Shown here: positions 34,398-42,869 of the stretch, in pieces
Position numbering within the stretch: the first letter of the stretch is position 1
How the letters are laid out: every line of letters starts with the position of its first letter
NCBI RefSeq assembly: GCF_002197985.1
Contig: NZ_NBYK01000001.1
Span: 137,682 to 192,997, forward strand
Source of the DNA: Halopseudomonas aestusnigri
GTDB lineage: Bacteria; Pseudomonadota; Gammaproteobacteria; Pseudomonadales; Pseudomonadaceae
DNA length: 55,316 bases
Direction: 5' to 3'
The notes under the pieces: model-generated
What the model was told of the DNA's origin: nothing
Seen by the model: the letters and a program-made list of their open reading frames with translations, nothing else
The model's database searches: none
Made by a program: the position numbers and the translations under genes

Positions 34398-34552
34398 GGC
34401 GATTGTACATCCGGAATGGCGGCGGGTCTTGTGTCTTTGTGTGACTCCGATCGATTGGAAGCCAGGCGCAGGGTTGTCGTCTGTACCGGTCGGATTGCAG
34501 GGTGCTGGCCGGCCGGGCGGCCATGCGCGACTCGGTGCAGTCGCAACCGGGC

Positions 34553-35452
34553 TCAGATCGGCCCGGCGAAGGTATCGCAGGCGGTGATGTCGCCGCTGTC
34601 GAAGCCGCGCTTGAACCATTTCATCCGCTGCGCCGAGGTGCCGTGGGTGAAGCTGTCCGGCACCACATCCTGGCCCGCCTGACGCTGCAGGCGGTCATCG
34701 CCGATGGCGCTGGCGGCGGTCAGGGCTTCATCCAGATCATCAGGATCGAGCAGCTGGCGTTCGCGGTTGGCGGCGTGGCCCCAGAGGCCGGCAAAGCAAT
34801 CGGCCTGCAGCTCCTGACGGACTGACAGCGCATTTACCTCGGCCTGGCTGCGGCCGGCGCCTGCCTGACGCACCTTCTGGCTGATGCCCAGCAGGGTTTG
34901 CACGTGGTGGCCCACTTCATGGGCGATGACGTAGGCCTGAGCGAAGTCGCCGGGGGCGCCGAGCTGCTGTTTCATGTCGTTGAAGAACGCCAGATCCAGA
35001 TAGACCTGCTGATCGCCCGGGCAGTAAAACGGGCCAACAGCCGAACTGGCGCTGCCGCAGGCGGACTGCACGCGGTTGGAAAACAGCACCAGTTTAGGCT
35101 CCTGATACTGCCGGCCGATGCGCTGGAAAACCTGATGCCAGGTGGTCTCGGTGTCGGCCAGCACCACGCTGACGAATTCGGTCAGCTCCTGCTCGGCGGG
35201 GGAGAGCGGTTGCTGGCCCTGTTGCGTCACCGGCTGGCCGCCACCGAGCAGCAGGGGCAGCAGGTCGATACCGAGCATCTTGCCGCCGATGATGGCGACT
35301 GCGCCAATGGCGAGAATCCAGCGGCCGCCGCGGGTGCCGATCAGCATGGGAATCAAGCGCAGCAGCAGCGCGCCGCCGGCACCGGCGCTGGAGATGCTGT
35401 CGCCTCTGCGGTCTTCAATATTGCTGCTTCGCCGTCTGCCTCGCCAATCCAT
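34553..35452 (-). CDS. ypfJ: Neutral zinc metallopeptidase family protein (YpfJ)
   Basis: This 299-residue protein has a hydrophilic, arginine-rich start (MDWRGRRRSSNIEDRRG), one membrane helix (GRWILAIGAVAIIGGKMLGI) and a putative zinc metallopeptidase domain with HEVGHHVQTLLG (HExxH) and ELQADCFAGLWGHAAN, which supplies the third ligand region. It matches the YpfJ/UPF family of predicted membrane-anchored peptidases; the substrate is unknown. The CHAD-domain gene lies 30 bp upstream on the same strand, so the two may be co-transcribed. About 155 bp separate its stop from the riboswitch; that span is GC-rich with no clear terminator. Confidence 0.92.
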   Translation of the reverse strand: MDWRGRRRSSNIEDRRGDSISSAGAGGALLLRLIPMLIGTRGGRWILAIGAVAIIGGKMLGIDLLPLLLGGGQPVTQQGQQPLSPAEQELTEFVSVVLADTETTWHQVFQRIGRQYQEPKLVLFSNRVQSACGSASSAVGPFYCPGDQQVYLDLAFFNDMKQQLGAPGDFAQAYVIAHEVGHHVQTLLGISQKVRQAGAGRSQAEVNALSVRQELQADCFAGLWGHAANRERQLLDPDDLDEALTAASAIGDDRLQRQAGQDVVPDSFTHGTSAQRMKWFKRGFDSGDITACDTFAGPI

Positions 35453-35482
35453 CAGGGTCTCCTTGGATAACAGCTTACCGGA

Positions 35483-36286
35483 TCAGCAGCGGAATCCGCC
35501 GCGACCGAATGTCCGTATAAACAGCCGGATAATACGGCGTTTGCAGTGATGCTTGCGCTGTTCCAGTCGAGCGGCCAGCGCATCTCTGTCTGTCGAGGCG
35601 GGGGAGCGCTGGAGCTGTGCTTCCAGATTGCAGAGATCCTGCAGCTCGCCCAGTCGCTCACCCAGGCGCGTCAGCAGTGTCATCTGGCGATCGGCCGGCA
35701 GGCGCGCATCGTGCAGTTGTTCGCGCTGATACAGCGCGTATTTGATCCATTTGCGACAGCGGTGATAAAGCGCATCCTGATCACTGTTGCAGGCGCTGCG
35801 AGCAAGTTTACGCGCGCGTTTGATGGTGCGCTGCAGGCCAATCTGCCAATGGTCGGCTGCGCCAGTGGCCGAATGGGGCCAGTCGGCCAGAACGGCGGCG
35901 AAGGCAGCGATCAGATGCTCGCTGTCGGTGCTGCTCGGCGCACGGGCATGTGATGCCTGCAGCAGCCGGCTGTTGAGTGCGGGGCTCAGCGGTGTGTCCA
36001 GCGTGCTGGCAAGTTGTTTGATCAGTTGCTGCTGTACGTGCAGATCGCGGCTGCCGGCCAGCGTTTTGGCGATCTGTCTGAGCTGCTGGTCCAACTGGCG
36101 CAACCGTTGGTGCCCTGCATATGGACGGTACAGTTGCAGCAGCGCCCTCAAGCGCTTGCAGCAGACGCGTAACTGGTGAACTGCGTCGGCATCCGGTGCA
36201 GCTCCGTTGACGATTGGCAGCAGGGCGGCACGCACGCGGTTGCGGGCGGCTTGATAGAGCGGGTCAGCATCGGGTGTCAGGGCCAT
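35483..36286 (-). CDS. CHAD domain-containing protein
   Basis: This 267-residue, helix-rich protein has the CHAD domain with conserved histidines and basic residues: AVHQLRVCCKRLRALLQLYRPYAG, then LRQIAKTLAGSRDLHVQ and RCRKWIKYALYQREQL, ending in a basic tail (KHHCKRRIIRLFIR). CHAD domains bind inorganic polyphosphate and often associate with polyphosphate granules. There is no CYTH or ppk partner here. It is cytoplasmic. The sequence looks complete. Confidence 0.9.
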   Translation of the reverse strand: MALTPDADPLYQAARNRVRAALLPIVNGAAPDADAVHQLRVCCKRLRALLQLYRPYAGHQRLRQLDQQLRQIAKTLAGSRDLHVQQQLIKQLASTLDTPLSPALNSRLLQASHARAPSSTDSEHLIAAFAAVLADWPHSATGAADHWQIGLQRTIKRARKLARSACNSDQDALYHRCRKWIKYALYQREQLHDARLPADRQMTLLTRLGERLGELQDLCNLEAQLQRSPASTDRDALAARLEQRKHHCKRRIIRLFIRTFGRGGFRC

Positions 36287-36328
36287 CAGTCGAGTGTAGG
36301 CCAGCGGCGCAGGGGCGAAAAGAGGGGG

Positions 36329-37144
36329 CTAGCCGAAAGCGGCAATGATGCTGTCTGCCAGTTCAGCCCGACAGGCCAGCCCCAGCTGGCGATGACGCAG
36401 CGTCTCGGGTACCAGTCCGCGCAGGGAGTGGCTGTCGATGGCCGGGCTCAGCAGGTCGATGTCGTCGCTGACCGCCATAACGGTTGCCCCCTGGCGGTGC
36501 TGCACCAGGCTCAGGGCCAGGTCTTCGGTATCCACCTGCAGGCTGGCGTGGTCGGCCAACTCGGGCAGGCGCTCCAGGAAGGCGCTGCGCAGTTCGCAGT
36601 CGAGCCGGTCGATCCATGGGTATTGGGTAGCCTGTTCCAGCTCAAGAGGCTGATTGAGGGACCAGCCACGGGGCAGCAGCAGCCGGTACTCCTGTTCCAG
36701 CAGCGCAAAAAAGTGATAGCCGGCTGGCACCTGCCGTTCACTCAGCAGCCAGAGGTCTGCACTTTGAGCAGGCTGGCTGCGTACCTGCAGGCGATAGTCC
36801 GTGAGCCTGCCGGCGGTCAGCTGCAGCAGGTAGCCGCTGTCGCGACTGGCCAGGCTGGCGTTGATGCCGACCGACAGGGTGGGGCGCTCGACGCGCTTGA
36901 AGCGTTGCTCCATTTCGCCGGCGCTGCCAAGCAGGCGCGCGGCCTCCTGATAGAAGGCCTCACCCTCGGGCGTGAGCGTCACGCCTCTCTTGCTGCGGCT
37001 GAACAGCCGCAGGGCAAACTCCTGTTCCAGCTGGGCGACAGCGTTGGAGATGGAAGGCTGGGCGACATGGCAGCGCTCGGCCGCCGCGGTCAGGCTGCCA
37101 GCTTCGGCAGCGGCGCAGAAGTAGCGCAGACTGCGCAGATCCAT
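36329..37144 (-). CDS. LysR-family transcriptional regulator
   Basis: This 271-residue regulator has a typical amino-terminal winged helix (MDLRSLRYFCAAAEAGSLTAAAERCHVAQPSISNAVAQLEQEF) followed by LFSRSKRGVTLTPEGEAFY and an effector-binding domain somewhat shorter than usual. It is the second gene of an operon, starting 2 bp after the stop of a metallo-beta-lactamase-fold hydrolase gene. That is unusual, as LysR genes are more often divergent from their targets. A perfect inverted repeat with LysR-box geometry upstream of the first gene (38087-38107) is its likely site, implying autoregulation. Confidence 0.92.
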   Translation of the reverse strand: MDLRSLRYFCAAAEAGSLTAAAERCHVAQPSISNAVAQLEQEFALRLFSRSKRGVTLTPEGEAFYQEAARLLGSAGEMEQRFKRVERPTLSVGINASLASRDSGYLLQLTAGRLTDYRLQVRSQPAQSADLWLLSERQVPAGYHFFALLEQEYRLLLPRGWSLNQPLELEQATQYPWIDRLDCELRSAFLERLPELADHASLQVDTEDLALSLVQHRQGATVMAVSDDIDLLSPAIDSHSLRGLVPETLRHRQLGLACRAELADSIIAAFG

Positions 37145-37146
37145 CG

Positions 37147-38043
37147 TTATTCCTCGAAGGCTGGAAAGCGGGCCAGCCCGGCTGCGACGAACTCGTCGTG
37201 GGCGGGAATGATCAGCAGCTCCGGATCGCGTAGATGCAGCTCATGCACGCGCTTGAGCTGCTGGCTGTTGCGTTCGCGGTCGCTATCGACGTGGGATAGC
37301 CATTGCACGAATATCGGCCGTGGCTTGTTCTGTTCAACGCCTCGTTCGGTCCAGCTGGTATCGCCGATCAGAAACAGGCGCTTGCCGGAGGGCAGATTGA
37401 CGAACAGCCCGGCCTGGCCAGCGGTATGGCCGCTCAGATCCACCAGAATCAGCTGACCGTCGCCAAACAGGTCGAGGCTGCGTTCAAAGCCCTGATAGGG
37501 CGTGTCGCTGAGTTCGATCTGTTGCCACTCGCGTTCGCCTTCCAGTTGCTCGGCCAAAAAGGCTGGCGGCTCGCCATGGTCGCGGGCTTCCTCCAGTGCG
37601 CCGGGCAGCACTTTGACTGGAATGCCGGGGAAGTCCGGCAGCCCGCCGAGGTGATCCCAGTGCAGGTGGCTGGGCAAAATGAAGTCGATATCGTTGGCGC
37701 TGTAGCCGGCCGCTTCCAGCTGGTCGCGCGCCGGGTTCAGCTGCTCGTAGGCCAGCAGCGTGCGGTTGATCCAGTTGTTGCGGGCAAAGGCCTCGGCGGT
37801 CTGGCGGCCCAGCCCGGTGTCGAACAGAAAGCGGCCTTTGGGGTGTTCGATCAGCACCGCGGCATGCACCAGATGGCGCTCGGTGGTCCAGCGTCCGCCA
37901 CTGACCACCATCGCCTCGGCGGCGCCGCTGGACACGGCGGTGGGTATCACAGAAAGGCGCAGGTGTTCGACAGCCGGGGCGGCAAACAGCAGGCTGCTGC
38001 AAGCGAGAAGAAGGGGGGCTGCGAGAGGGGCAAAGCGCTTCAT
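37147..38043 (-). CDS. Secreted metallo-beta-lactamase-fold hydrolase
   Basis: This 298-residue protein has a signal peptide (PLLLACSSLLFAAPA) and an MBL fold with the metal motif SHLHWDHLGG (HxHxDH), later histidine (DLSGHTAGQAG), aspartate (FLIGDTSWTERG) and histidine (IIPAHDEF). The pattern resembles the acyl-homoserine-lactone lactonase/AttM group, but a periplasmic location and weak overall similarity leave the substrate open. It is the first gene of a two-gene operon with a LysR regulator. The upstream region holds a perfect 7-7-7 inverted repeat. Confidence 0.87.
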   Translation of the reverse strand: MKRFAPLAAPLLLACSSLLFAAPAVEHLRLSVIPTAVSSGAAEAMVVSGGRWTTERHLVHAAVLIEHPKGRFLFDTGLGRQTAEAFARNNWINRTLLAYEQLNPARDQLEAAGYSANDIDFILPSHLHWDHLGGLPDFPGIPVKVLPGALEEARDHGEPPAFLAEQLEGEREWQQIELSDTPYQGFERSLDLFGDGQLILVDLSGHTAGQAGLFVNLPSGKRLFLIGDTSWTERGVEQNKPRPIFVQWLSHVDSDRERNSQQLKRVHELHLRDPELLIIPAHDEFVAAGLARFPAFEE

Positions 38044-38086
38044 GGGATGGCTCCGATTGGGTGAGAACCCACTGTGGCATCCGCTG

Positions 38087-38107
38087 AAGAATAGATTAAA
38101 TATTCTT
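38087..38107. promoter_or_regulatory. Candidate LysR operator upstream of the hydrolase-lysR operon
   Basis: AAGAATA-N7-TATTCTT is a perfect 21-bp inverted repeat containing the T-N11-A pattern of LysR boxes. It lies 44 bp before the first gene of the operon that ends with a LysR gene. Confidence 0.65.
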
Positions 38108-38123
38108 TATTGTTGGTTAAGAA

Positions 38124-38160
38124 ATAAAAAAGTTATGGAAGGGCGACCGGTGTCGCCCTT
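38124..38160 (-). terminator. Probable terminator of the yiaA-pspA operon
   Basis: On the minus strand AAGGGCGAC, a four-base loop and GTCGCCCTT form a perfect 9-bp stem (38160-38139), 15 bp after the pspA stop. A run of six T follows, but only after seven intervening bases, so termination may be less efficient. Confidence 0.65.
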
Positions 38161-38174
38161 CCTGATGGCGTTGC

Positions 38175-38873
38175 CTATTCGCTGGAACTGGCGTTGCCCC
38201 GCAGTCTGGCGAGAACGCTGTTGGCGTCGGTCTTGCCGGTGGCAATGCCTGCGCGCTGCAGCCGCTGGTCGAGTGCACTGCCGTCGTCCTCGTCCTGCAA
38301 TTGCTGGAGGGCGGCGCCGACATCGCTGGCGTTGTCCTGACGTTGACGAATGCGCTCCAGAGAACTGGCCAGATCGCCCATGTGGGCCTGCAGGCCACGG
38401 GTCTGCTGACCGAGATTGCCCAGCAGGCGCTCGGCGCTGCGGTTGGCCCGTGCCAGCTGCAGTTCGCGGCGATACTGCTGGTGCATCTGCGCCGCGCGGC
38501 GCAGTTGTTCGCGCAGGCTGGTTTCCTGCCGCTGCAGCTGCTCGGCCTGCTGGCGCTGTTGCTGCAACTGGTTCTCCTGCGCGGCGATCCACTCGGCCAG
38601 CTCGTAGGCCAGACCGGCTTCATCTCGCTCCAGTGCCTGCCGCGCCTGTTCTTCGCGCTGGGCCAGGTCGGTGCTGAGCTGCTCGTTGCTGCGCTGCAGC
38701 TGCTTGATGGTCGCCATCAGCCCGGCCAGCTCGCGCTTGGCCAGCAGCATGGCGTGCTCGGTGTCGCGCAGTTCCTGCTCCATGATGCGCAGGGCGTTGG
38801 CGTCGACCAGCTGTTCAAGCGGTTCATGGGCGCTGGCGCGGAACAGGGTGCCTACTTTTCTCCAGAGTGTCAT
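38175..38873 (-). CDS. PspA/IM30 family protein
   Basis: This 232-residue protein is almost wholly helical and coiled coil, with the PspA pattern: an amino-terminal amphipathic segment (LWRKVGTLFRASAHEPLEQLVDANALRIMEQELRDTEHAM) and long glutamine/arginine-rich helices. PspA proteins bind stressed inner membranes and form ESCRT-III-like assemblies. It is paired with a small YiaA-like membrane protein 5 bp upstream rather than with pspBC, so this is a PspA paralogue module. There is no psp-type activator nearby. Confidence 0.9.
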   Translation of the reverse strand: MTLWRKVGTLFRASAHEPLEQLVDANALRIMEQELRDTEHAMLLAKRELAGLMATIKQLQRSNEQLSTDLAQREEQARQALERDEAGLAYELAEWIAAQENQLQQQRQQAEQLQRQETSLREQLRRAAQMHQQYRRELQLARANRSAERLLGNLGQQTRGLQAHMGDLASSLERIRQRQDNASDVGAALQQLQDEDDGSALDQRLQRAGIATGKTDANSVLARLRGNASSSE

Positions 38874-38878
38874 GACGG

Positions 38879-39148
38879 TTACTCCGTATATTCTTTCAGC
38901 AGTTGTTGGGCGCGGGCTTCGGACAGGCGGTTGTGAATGCGCTTGCCTTCGTGTTCATCCCGCATGGTTTTCGACAGGGTGATGGTGGTGCTGACCAGAA
39001 ACAGCGCACAGACCGACATGTAGCCCTTGACCAGCAGGTCGGTGGGGGCGAATACCACGCCCGCGCCGGTTGCCAGCAGGGCAATCGCGAACGACGCCTT
39101 GACGAAGAAAATCCAGCCTGAGGAGTTACTGTTGATCTCGGTATCCAT
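38879..39148 (-). CDS. YiaA/YiaB-family inner membrane protein
   Basis: This 89-residue protein has two membrane helices (WIFFVKASFAIALLATGAGVVF and GYMSVCALFLVSTTITLSKTMRDEHE) and the basic family ending. It matches the YiaAB domain, whose function is unknown. The ATG at 39148 is chosen because it gives a short hydrophilic leader before helix 1. It lies 5 bp upstream of the PspA-type gene, so the two probably work together at the membrane. It is divergent from the XRE regulator at 39341. Confidence 0.87.
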   Translation of the reverse strand: MDTEINSNSSGWIFFVKASFAIALLATGAGVVFAPTDLLVKGYMSVCALFLVSTTITLSKTMRDEHEGKRIHNRLSEARAQQLLKEYTE

Positions 39149-39340
39149 GGTGTTGCCTCCAGAACGTGGGGTGCGCAGGGGGTTTGGCTGCGTCTGGAGC
39201 GGACTGTGCACGGGTGCACTCGGCGATGCCAGCGCGACCGAAAAGGTTGCGCAGAGGGGCGCTTAAGGTATTACATGGCGATACTTCCTGGTGGCTTTAA
39301 CCGCCTTCACCGCATTGATTGTTTGTAAAGGTATTGTCAT

Positions 39341-40117
39341 ATGGCGCAGACCGCAGCGATTGTCGCGGCATTGAAAGGTGCGCTGAAAGAGCGTGGAATC
39401 ACCTATCAGCAGGTTGCCGAGGCGCTTGAGTTGTCGGAGGCGAGCGTCAAGCGGCTGTTCTCCGAGCGGCAGTTTTCGCTGCAGCGGCTGGATCAGATCT
39501 GTGCGCTGCTGGGGCTGGAGATTACCGATCTGGTCCGCAGGCTGGATCAGGCCCAGCGCATTGATGCGCTGACTGCCGAGCAGGAGCAGGAACTGGTGGG
39601 CGATGACCGCCTCCTGCTGGTGGCGATCTGCGCGCTGAATCGCTGGAGTCTGGCGCAGATGCTCGATACCTATCAGCTCAGTGAGGTGGAAGCGGTGGGC
39701 CGCCTGGCGCGGCTGGATCGGATGGGGCTGATTGAACTGCTGCCGGGCAACCGTATCAAGCCGCTGATCAGTCATGATTTTCGCTGGCAGCAGGGCGGGC
39801 CGATTCAGCGCTTCTTCGAGCAGCAGGTGCAGAGCGATTTCTTCCAGTGTCACTTCAATCGCCCGGGCGAGCTGCGGTTGTTCCTCAGCGGGATGCTCTC
39901 GCCACAATCCACCGAGCAGATGCACCAGAAGCTGCAGCGTCTGGCCCAGGCGTTTCGGCACAGCCATCAGGAAGACCTGGTGCTGCCGCTGGAGCAGCGC
40001 TTTGGCGTCAGCATGATTATGGCGATTCGGCCCTGGGAGGTCGCCGCGTTTCAGCGTTTGCGCCGACCCGATGCGCTCAAGTTCTATCCGGGCCATCCGC
40101 GGGAGGTTCGTGCATGA
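39341..40117 (+). CDS. XRE-family (Cro/C1-type) helix-turn-helix regulator
   Basis: This 258-residue protein has a Cro/C1-type HTH at about residues 7-65 (LKGALKERGITYQQVAEALELSEASVKRLFSERQFSLQRLDQICALLGLEITDL). A long uncharacterised carboxy-terminal part follows that includes a second wing-like region (LDRMGLIELLPGNRIKPLI) and a helical domain. Its target is unknown. Its stop overlaps the start of a truncated MreB-like membrane protein gene (ATGA), so the two are translated together and may form a regulatory unit. It is divergent from the YiaA-PspA pair, which could also be a target. Confidence 0.87.
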   Translation: MAQTAAIVAALKGALKERGITYQQVAEALELSEASVKRLFSERQFSLQRLDQICALLGLEITDLVRRLDQAQRIDALTAEQEQELVGDDRLLLVAICALNRWSLAQMLDTYQLSEVEAVGRLARLDRMGLIELLPGNRIKPLISHDFRWQQGGPIQRFFEQQVQSDFFQCHFNRPGELRLFLSGMLSPQSTEQMHQKLQRLAQAFRHSHQEDLVLPLEQRFGVSMIMAIRPWEVAAFQRLRRPDALKFYPGHPREVRA

Positions 40118-40701
40118 GCCTGCGTCGACTGTTGGGGGATCGATTGTATCTGCTGCAATTGTGGCGTGACCGCTTCGACCTGCGTGATCTGCACTCCGGC
40201 GAGGTGATCAGTGAGCCGCCGATGGTGGTGCTGGGTGATCAGGCTGGCAAGGTGGTGCTTGTCGCGGCGGGCCACGAGGCGCTGAGCATGGCGCTCGAAG
40301 AGGGCATGCGTCGGGTCAGCGTCACTGACCATCCACGGGTGCTGATTGGCGACTTCGCACTGGCGGAAAAGTACCTGCAGTGGTTACTGCGCAAGGCCGC
40401 AGGCAACCGGTTGTTTCCAGCCGCGCCGCGCTTGGTGATGCAGCAGCGCGACTGCCTGGAGGGCGGCCTGACCGAGGTCGAGTTGCGGGTGTTGCGTGAA
40501 CTGGCGCTGGGCGCCGGCGCTCGTGAGGTACTGGTTCTGGAAGGGGGCAAGCAGCCGAGTCTGCAGCAGGTGGAGCAGGCGTTTGCCGATCAGCGCAAGG
40601 GCACAGGCAAGCGGGTGTCGTCGCTGGTGAGCGGGGTGGTGACGCTGCTGGTAGTGGCGGCCTTTGTGGCGGCAGCCCTGCTGCGCAGCGGAGGCAACTG
40701 A
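40114..40701 (+). CDS. Truncated MreB-like protein with carboxy-terminal membrane anchor
   Basis: This 195-residue protein is not in a named family I know, but residues 30-145 align by eye with the first part of MreB: VISEPPMVVL with LNEPSVVAI, VLVAAGHEALSM with SVAAVGHDAKQM, VLIGDFALAEKYLQWLL with GVIADFFVTEKMLQHFI, and EVELRVLRELALGAGAREVLVLE with [23 protein letters not shown]. The first phosphate loop (DLGTAN in MreB) is replaced by QLWRDR. Everything from the second loop (DIGGGT) onward is absent, so ATP binding is unlikely. A basic stretch and one helix (about 169-190) end the protein. It overlaps the XRE gene by 4 bp. Confidence 0.75.
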   Translation: MSLRRLLGDRLYLLQLWRDRFDLRDLHSGEVISEPPMVVLGDQAGKVVLVAAGHEALSMALEEGMRRVSVTDHPRVLIGDFALAEKYLQWLLRKAAGNRLFPAAPRLVMQQRDCLEGGLTEVELRVLRELALGAGAREVLVLEGGKQPSLQQVEQAFADQRKGTGKRVSSLVSGVVTLLVVAAFVAAALLRSGGN

Positions 40702-40729
40702 CGGGCGCCCGCAGGCGCCCGCAGCGGGG

Positions 40730-41446
40730 TCAGAACTCGGCGTTGTGGTAGATGTTCTGCACGTCATCGAGATCATTCAGCATGTCGGTGAACTTCTCGA
40801 ACAGCGCGATATCATCGCCGCTGATTTCGGTGGTGGTCTGCGGTACGAACTGGATCAGGTCGGCCTCGAAGTCGAGCTCACCGAAGGTATCGATCAGCGC
40901 CTGTTTGGCTTTGAAGTATTCGGTATGCGGGGCGAATACGGTGATGACGCCATCCTCGTTCTCGATGTCGGTGACGTCAACGTCGGCCATCATCAGCGCT
41001 TCCAGCGTGCCTTCCTCATCTTCGCCCTTGAACGCCAGGATCGCGCAGTGATCGAACATGTGGCTGACGCTGCCTTCGGTGCCGATCTTGCTCTTGGTCT
41101 TGGTGAAGCAGTTGCGCACGTCGGCGAAGGTGCGGTTCGGGTTGTCGGTCAGGCAATCGACGATCACCATGCAGTTACCGGGGCCGAAGCCTTCATAGCG
41201 GGCCTTGGAGAAGTCTTCGCCACCGCCGCCCTTGGCCTTGTCGATGGCCTTGTCGATAACGTGGCCGGGGACCTGGTCCTTCTTGGCGCGATCAATCAGA
41301 CCACGCAGCGCCAGGTTACCATCGGGGTCGACGCCGCCGGACTTGGCGGTAACGTAGATCTCCCGTGCGTACTTGCTGTACAGCTTGGTTTTGGCGTCGG
41401 CCGTTTTGGCCATGGATTCCTTGCGGTTCTGATAAGCGCGACCCAT
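40730..41446 (-). CDS. YebC/PmpR-family transcriptional regulator (YeeN subgroup)
   Basis: This 238-residue protein has the three-domain YebC fold: [35 protein letters not shown], then [25 protein letters not shown] and [13 protein letters not shown]. The start [15 protein letters not shown] is that of the YeeN type rather than YebC proper (MAGHSKW). Family members act as DNA-binding regulators (PmpR controls quinolone signalling) or, as more recent work indicates, help translation of proline-rich stretches. The ATG at 41446 fits the family start. It is convergent with the MreB-like gene, 28 bp apart. Confidence 0.93.
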   Translation of the reverse strand: MGRAYQNRKESMAKTADAKTKLYSKYAREIYVTAKSGGVDPDGNLALRGLIDRAKKDQVPGHVIDKAIDKAKGGGGEDFSKARYEGFGPGNCMVIVDCLTDNPNRTFADVRNCFTKTKSKIGTEGSVSHMFDHCAILAFKGEDEEGTLEALMMADVDVTDIENEDGVITVFAPHTEYFKAKQALIDTFGELDFEADLIQFVPQTTTEISGDDIALFEKFTDMLNDLDDVQNIYHNAEF

Positions 41447-41605
41447 GTGCGAGTGTCCTGTCGAAATTTCGAAAAACAGCGATTCTACTCGCAGTTGGCG
41501 ACGGATATCCACGCTTGCGGTGTCCTCTGCTGACGAACTGAAGCGCTGCCGGGCCAACAGGGCCTATCGGGCGTATGATGGGCTTTTTGCCGGAGGAGGG
41601 GGAGC

Positions 41606-42280
41606 GTGATTTCCAGATTGCCATCCTGGATTGAGGCGGGTGCCTTTACCCTTGCGTTGATGGCCGGCGTGGTCAACGCGGTCGGCCTGCTGGGCTTCAG
41701 CCATCAGGCGGTGTCGCACCTGACCGGCACCTCGACGCTGCTCGGGGTTGGTCTGACCCACCTGCAGTCTGCCGAAGTGCTGCATCTGTTGCTGGTGTTG
41801 CTCAGTTTTGTGTTGGGGGCGGCGTTCAGCGGGTTGTTTATCGGCAGCAGTGCGCTGGAGCATGGCCGTCGCTACGGCGTTGCGCTGCTGGTGGAAGCGC
41901 TGTTGCTGGTGCTGGCGATGTTCGCTCTGCAGGGCAACAGTCTGGCCGGACACTATCTGGCCTCGGCCGCCTGCGGGCTGCAGAACGCGATGGTTACCAC
42001 CTACAGCGGTGCCATCATTCGCACCACCCACGTTTCAGGCATCTTCACTGATCTGGGCGTCATGCTGGGCGCGCGTCTGCGTGGGGTGCCGATGGATCGG
42101 CGCAAGGCAACGCTGTTTCTGCTGTTGATTGGCGGCTTTATTCTGGGCGGGACGGTCGGCGCGCTCGGTTTTGGCCAGTGGCAGTTCAGGGCGTTGCTGG
42201 TGCCGGCGGGGATGGCTGTGGTACTGGCGCTGGTGTATCAGCTCTGGGTGGTGCGCCGCGCTGTCCAGAAGACGGGCTGA
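41606..42280 (+). CDS. DUF1275 (YoaK-like) membrane protein
   Basis: This 224-residue protein has six to seven helices and the DUF1275 signature: LPSWIEAGAFTLALMAGVVNAVGLLGF, HQAVSHLTGTSTLLG and YSGAIIRTTHVSGIFTDLGVMLG. The function is unknown; a transporter or sensor is possible. It is a single gene, divergent from the YebC-type gene with 159 bp between, and convergent with the small secreted protein gene downstream. Confidence 0.88.
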   Translation: MISRLPSWIEAGAFTLALMAGVVNAVGLLGFSHQAVSHLTGTSTLLGVGLTHLQSAEVLHLLLVLLSFVLGAAFSGLFIGSSALEHGRRYGVALLVEALLLVLAMFALQGNSLAGHYLASAACGLQNAMVTTYSGAIIRTTHVSGIFTDLGVMLGARLRGVPMDRRKATLFLLLIGGFILGGTVGALGFGQWQFRALLVPAGMAVVLALVYQLWVVRRAVQKTG

Positions 42281-42321
42281 GGCAGGAGACTGCGGGGGCG
42301 GCAAGCCCCCGCAGCGGGACA

Positions 42322-42654
42322 TCAGTCCATATCATCCAGAGTGAATACGACGTCGTGACGGGCGACGTCCAGATCCCAGATGGTGTAGGTGTCACCGTCT
42401 TCATCCTTGGCACGGATGTCAAAGATTGATGATTTGGCGTTACGCAGGTTGACGCGCACGGTATGCCCATTGGGCAGAATGTCGTCATCCAGCACATCCT
42501 CTTCCCATGAGTCGGACTTGGCATGGCTGACATACAGATAGTAGATGTCATAGCCGGTGTTGTTGGTTACCTCTACGTAGCCGTCAAAGCCAGCGGCCGC
42601 GTGACCACTGAACAAAAACAGAACGGCAAACAGTGCCAAGGCTTTCTTGATCAT
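42322..42654 (-). CDS. Small secreted beta-sandwich-like protein, unknown function
   Basis: I do not recognise a named family. The 110-residue product has a clear signal peptide (KKALALFAVLFLFSGHAAA) and a mature part of about 90 residues rich in aromatic and acidic residues (YVEVTNNTGYDIYYLYVSHAKSDSWEEDVLDDDILPNGHTVRVNL). That pattern is predicted as beta strands and resembles small periplasmic Ig-like domains. It stands alone; the 215 bp upstream contain an inverted repeat (TGCGCC-N10-GGCGCA, about 42669-42690) and no other gene. Confidence 0.75.
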   Translation of the reverse strand: MIKKALALFAVLFLFSGHAAAGFDGYVEVTNNTGYDIYYLYVSHAKSDSWEEDVLDDDILPNGHTVRVNLRNAKSSIFDIRAKDEDGDTYTIWDLDVARHDVVFTLDDMD

Positions 42655-42869
42655 TTCTCTCTCCCTGAATGCGCCTTTGTGGCAGGCGCAAAAGCTGGTC
42701 GGTCAAACCGAAAAAAGATACGGCAACGGCCTCGCGGCGACTCGGCCTACCGCAACAGTGGTAGATCGGGGCAGCTTGTCCGAACGGGTCGCCAGTGCAT
42801 GGCTGGCTGATTAGAAGCATATCGCCATCTGCTTTTATGGCAAGTACCTGAATCGGGGTATTTCTCCGA

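Noticed and set aside
39149-39280. Possible sigma-54 promoter upstream of yiaA-pspA (minus-strand TGGCAT...TGCA)
   Set aside because: GG and GC are 11 bases apart instead of 10, and no activator gene is nearby.
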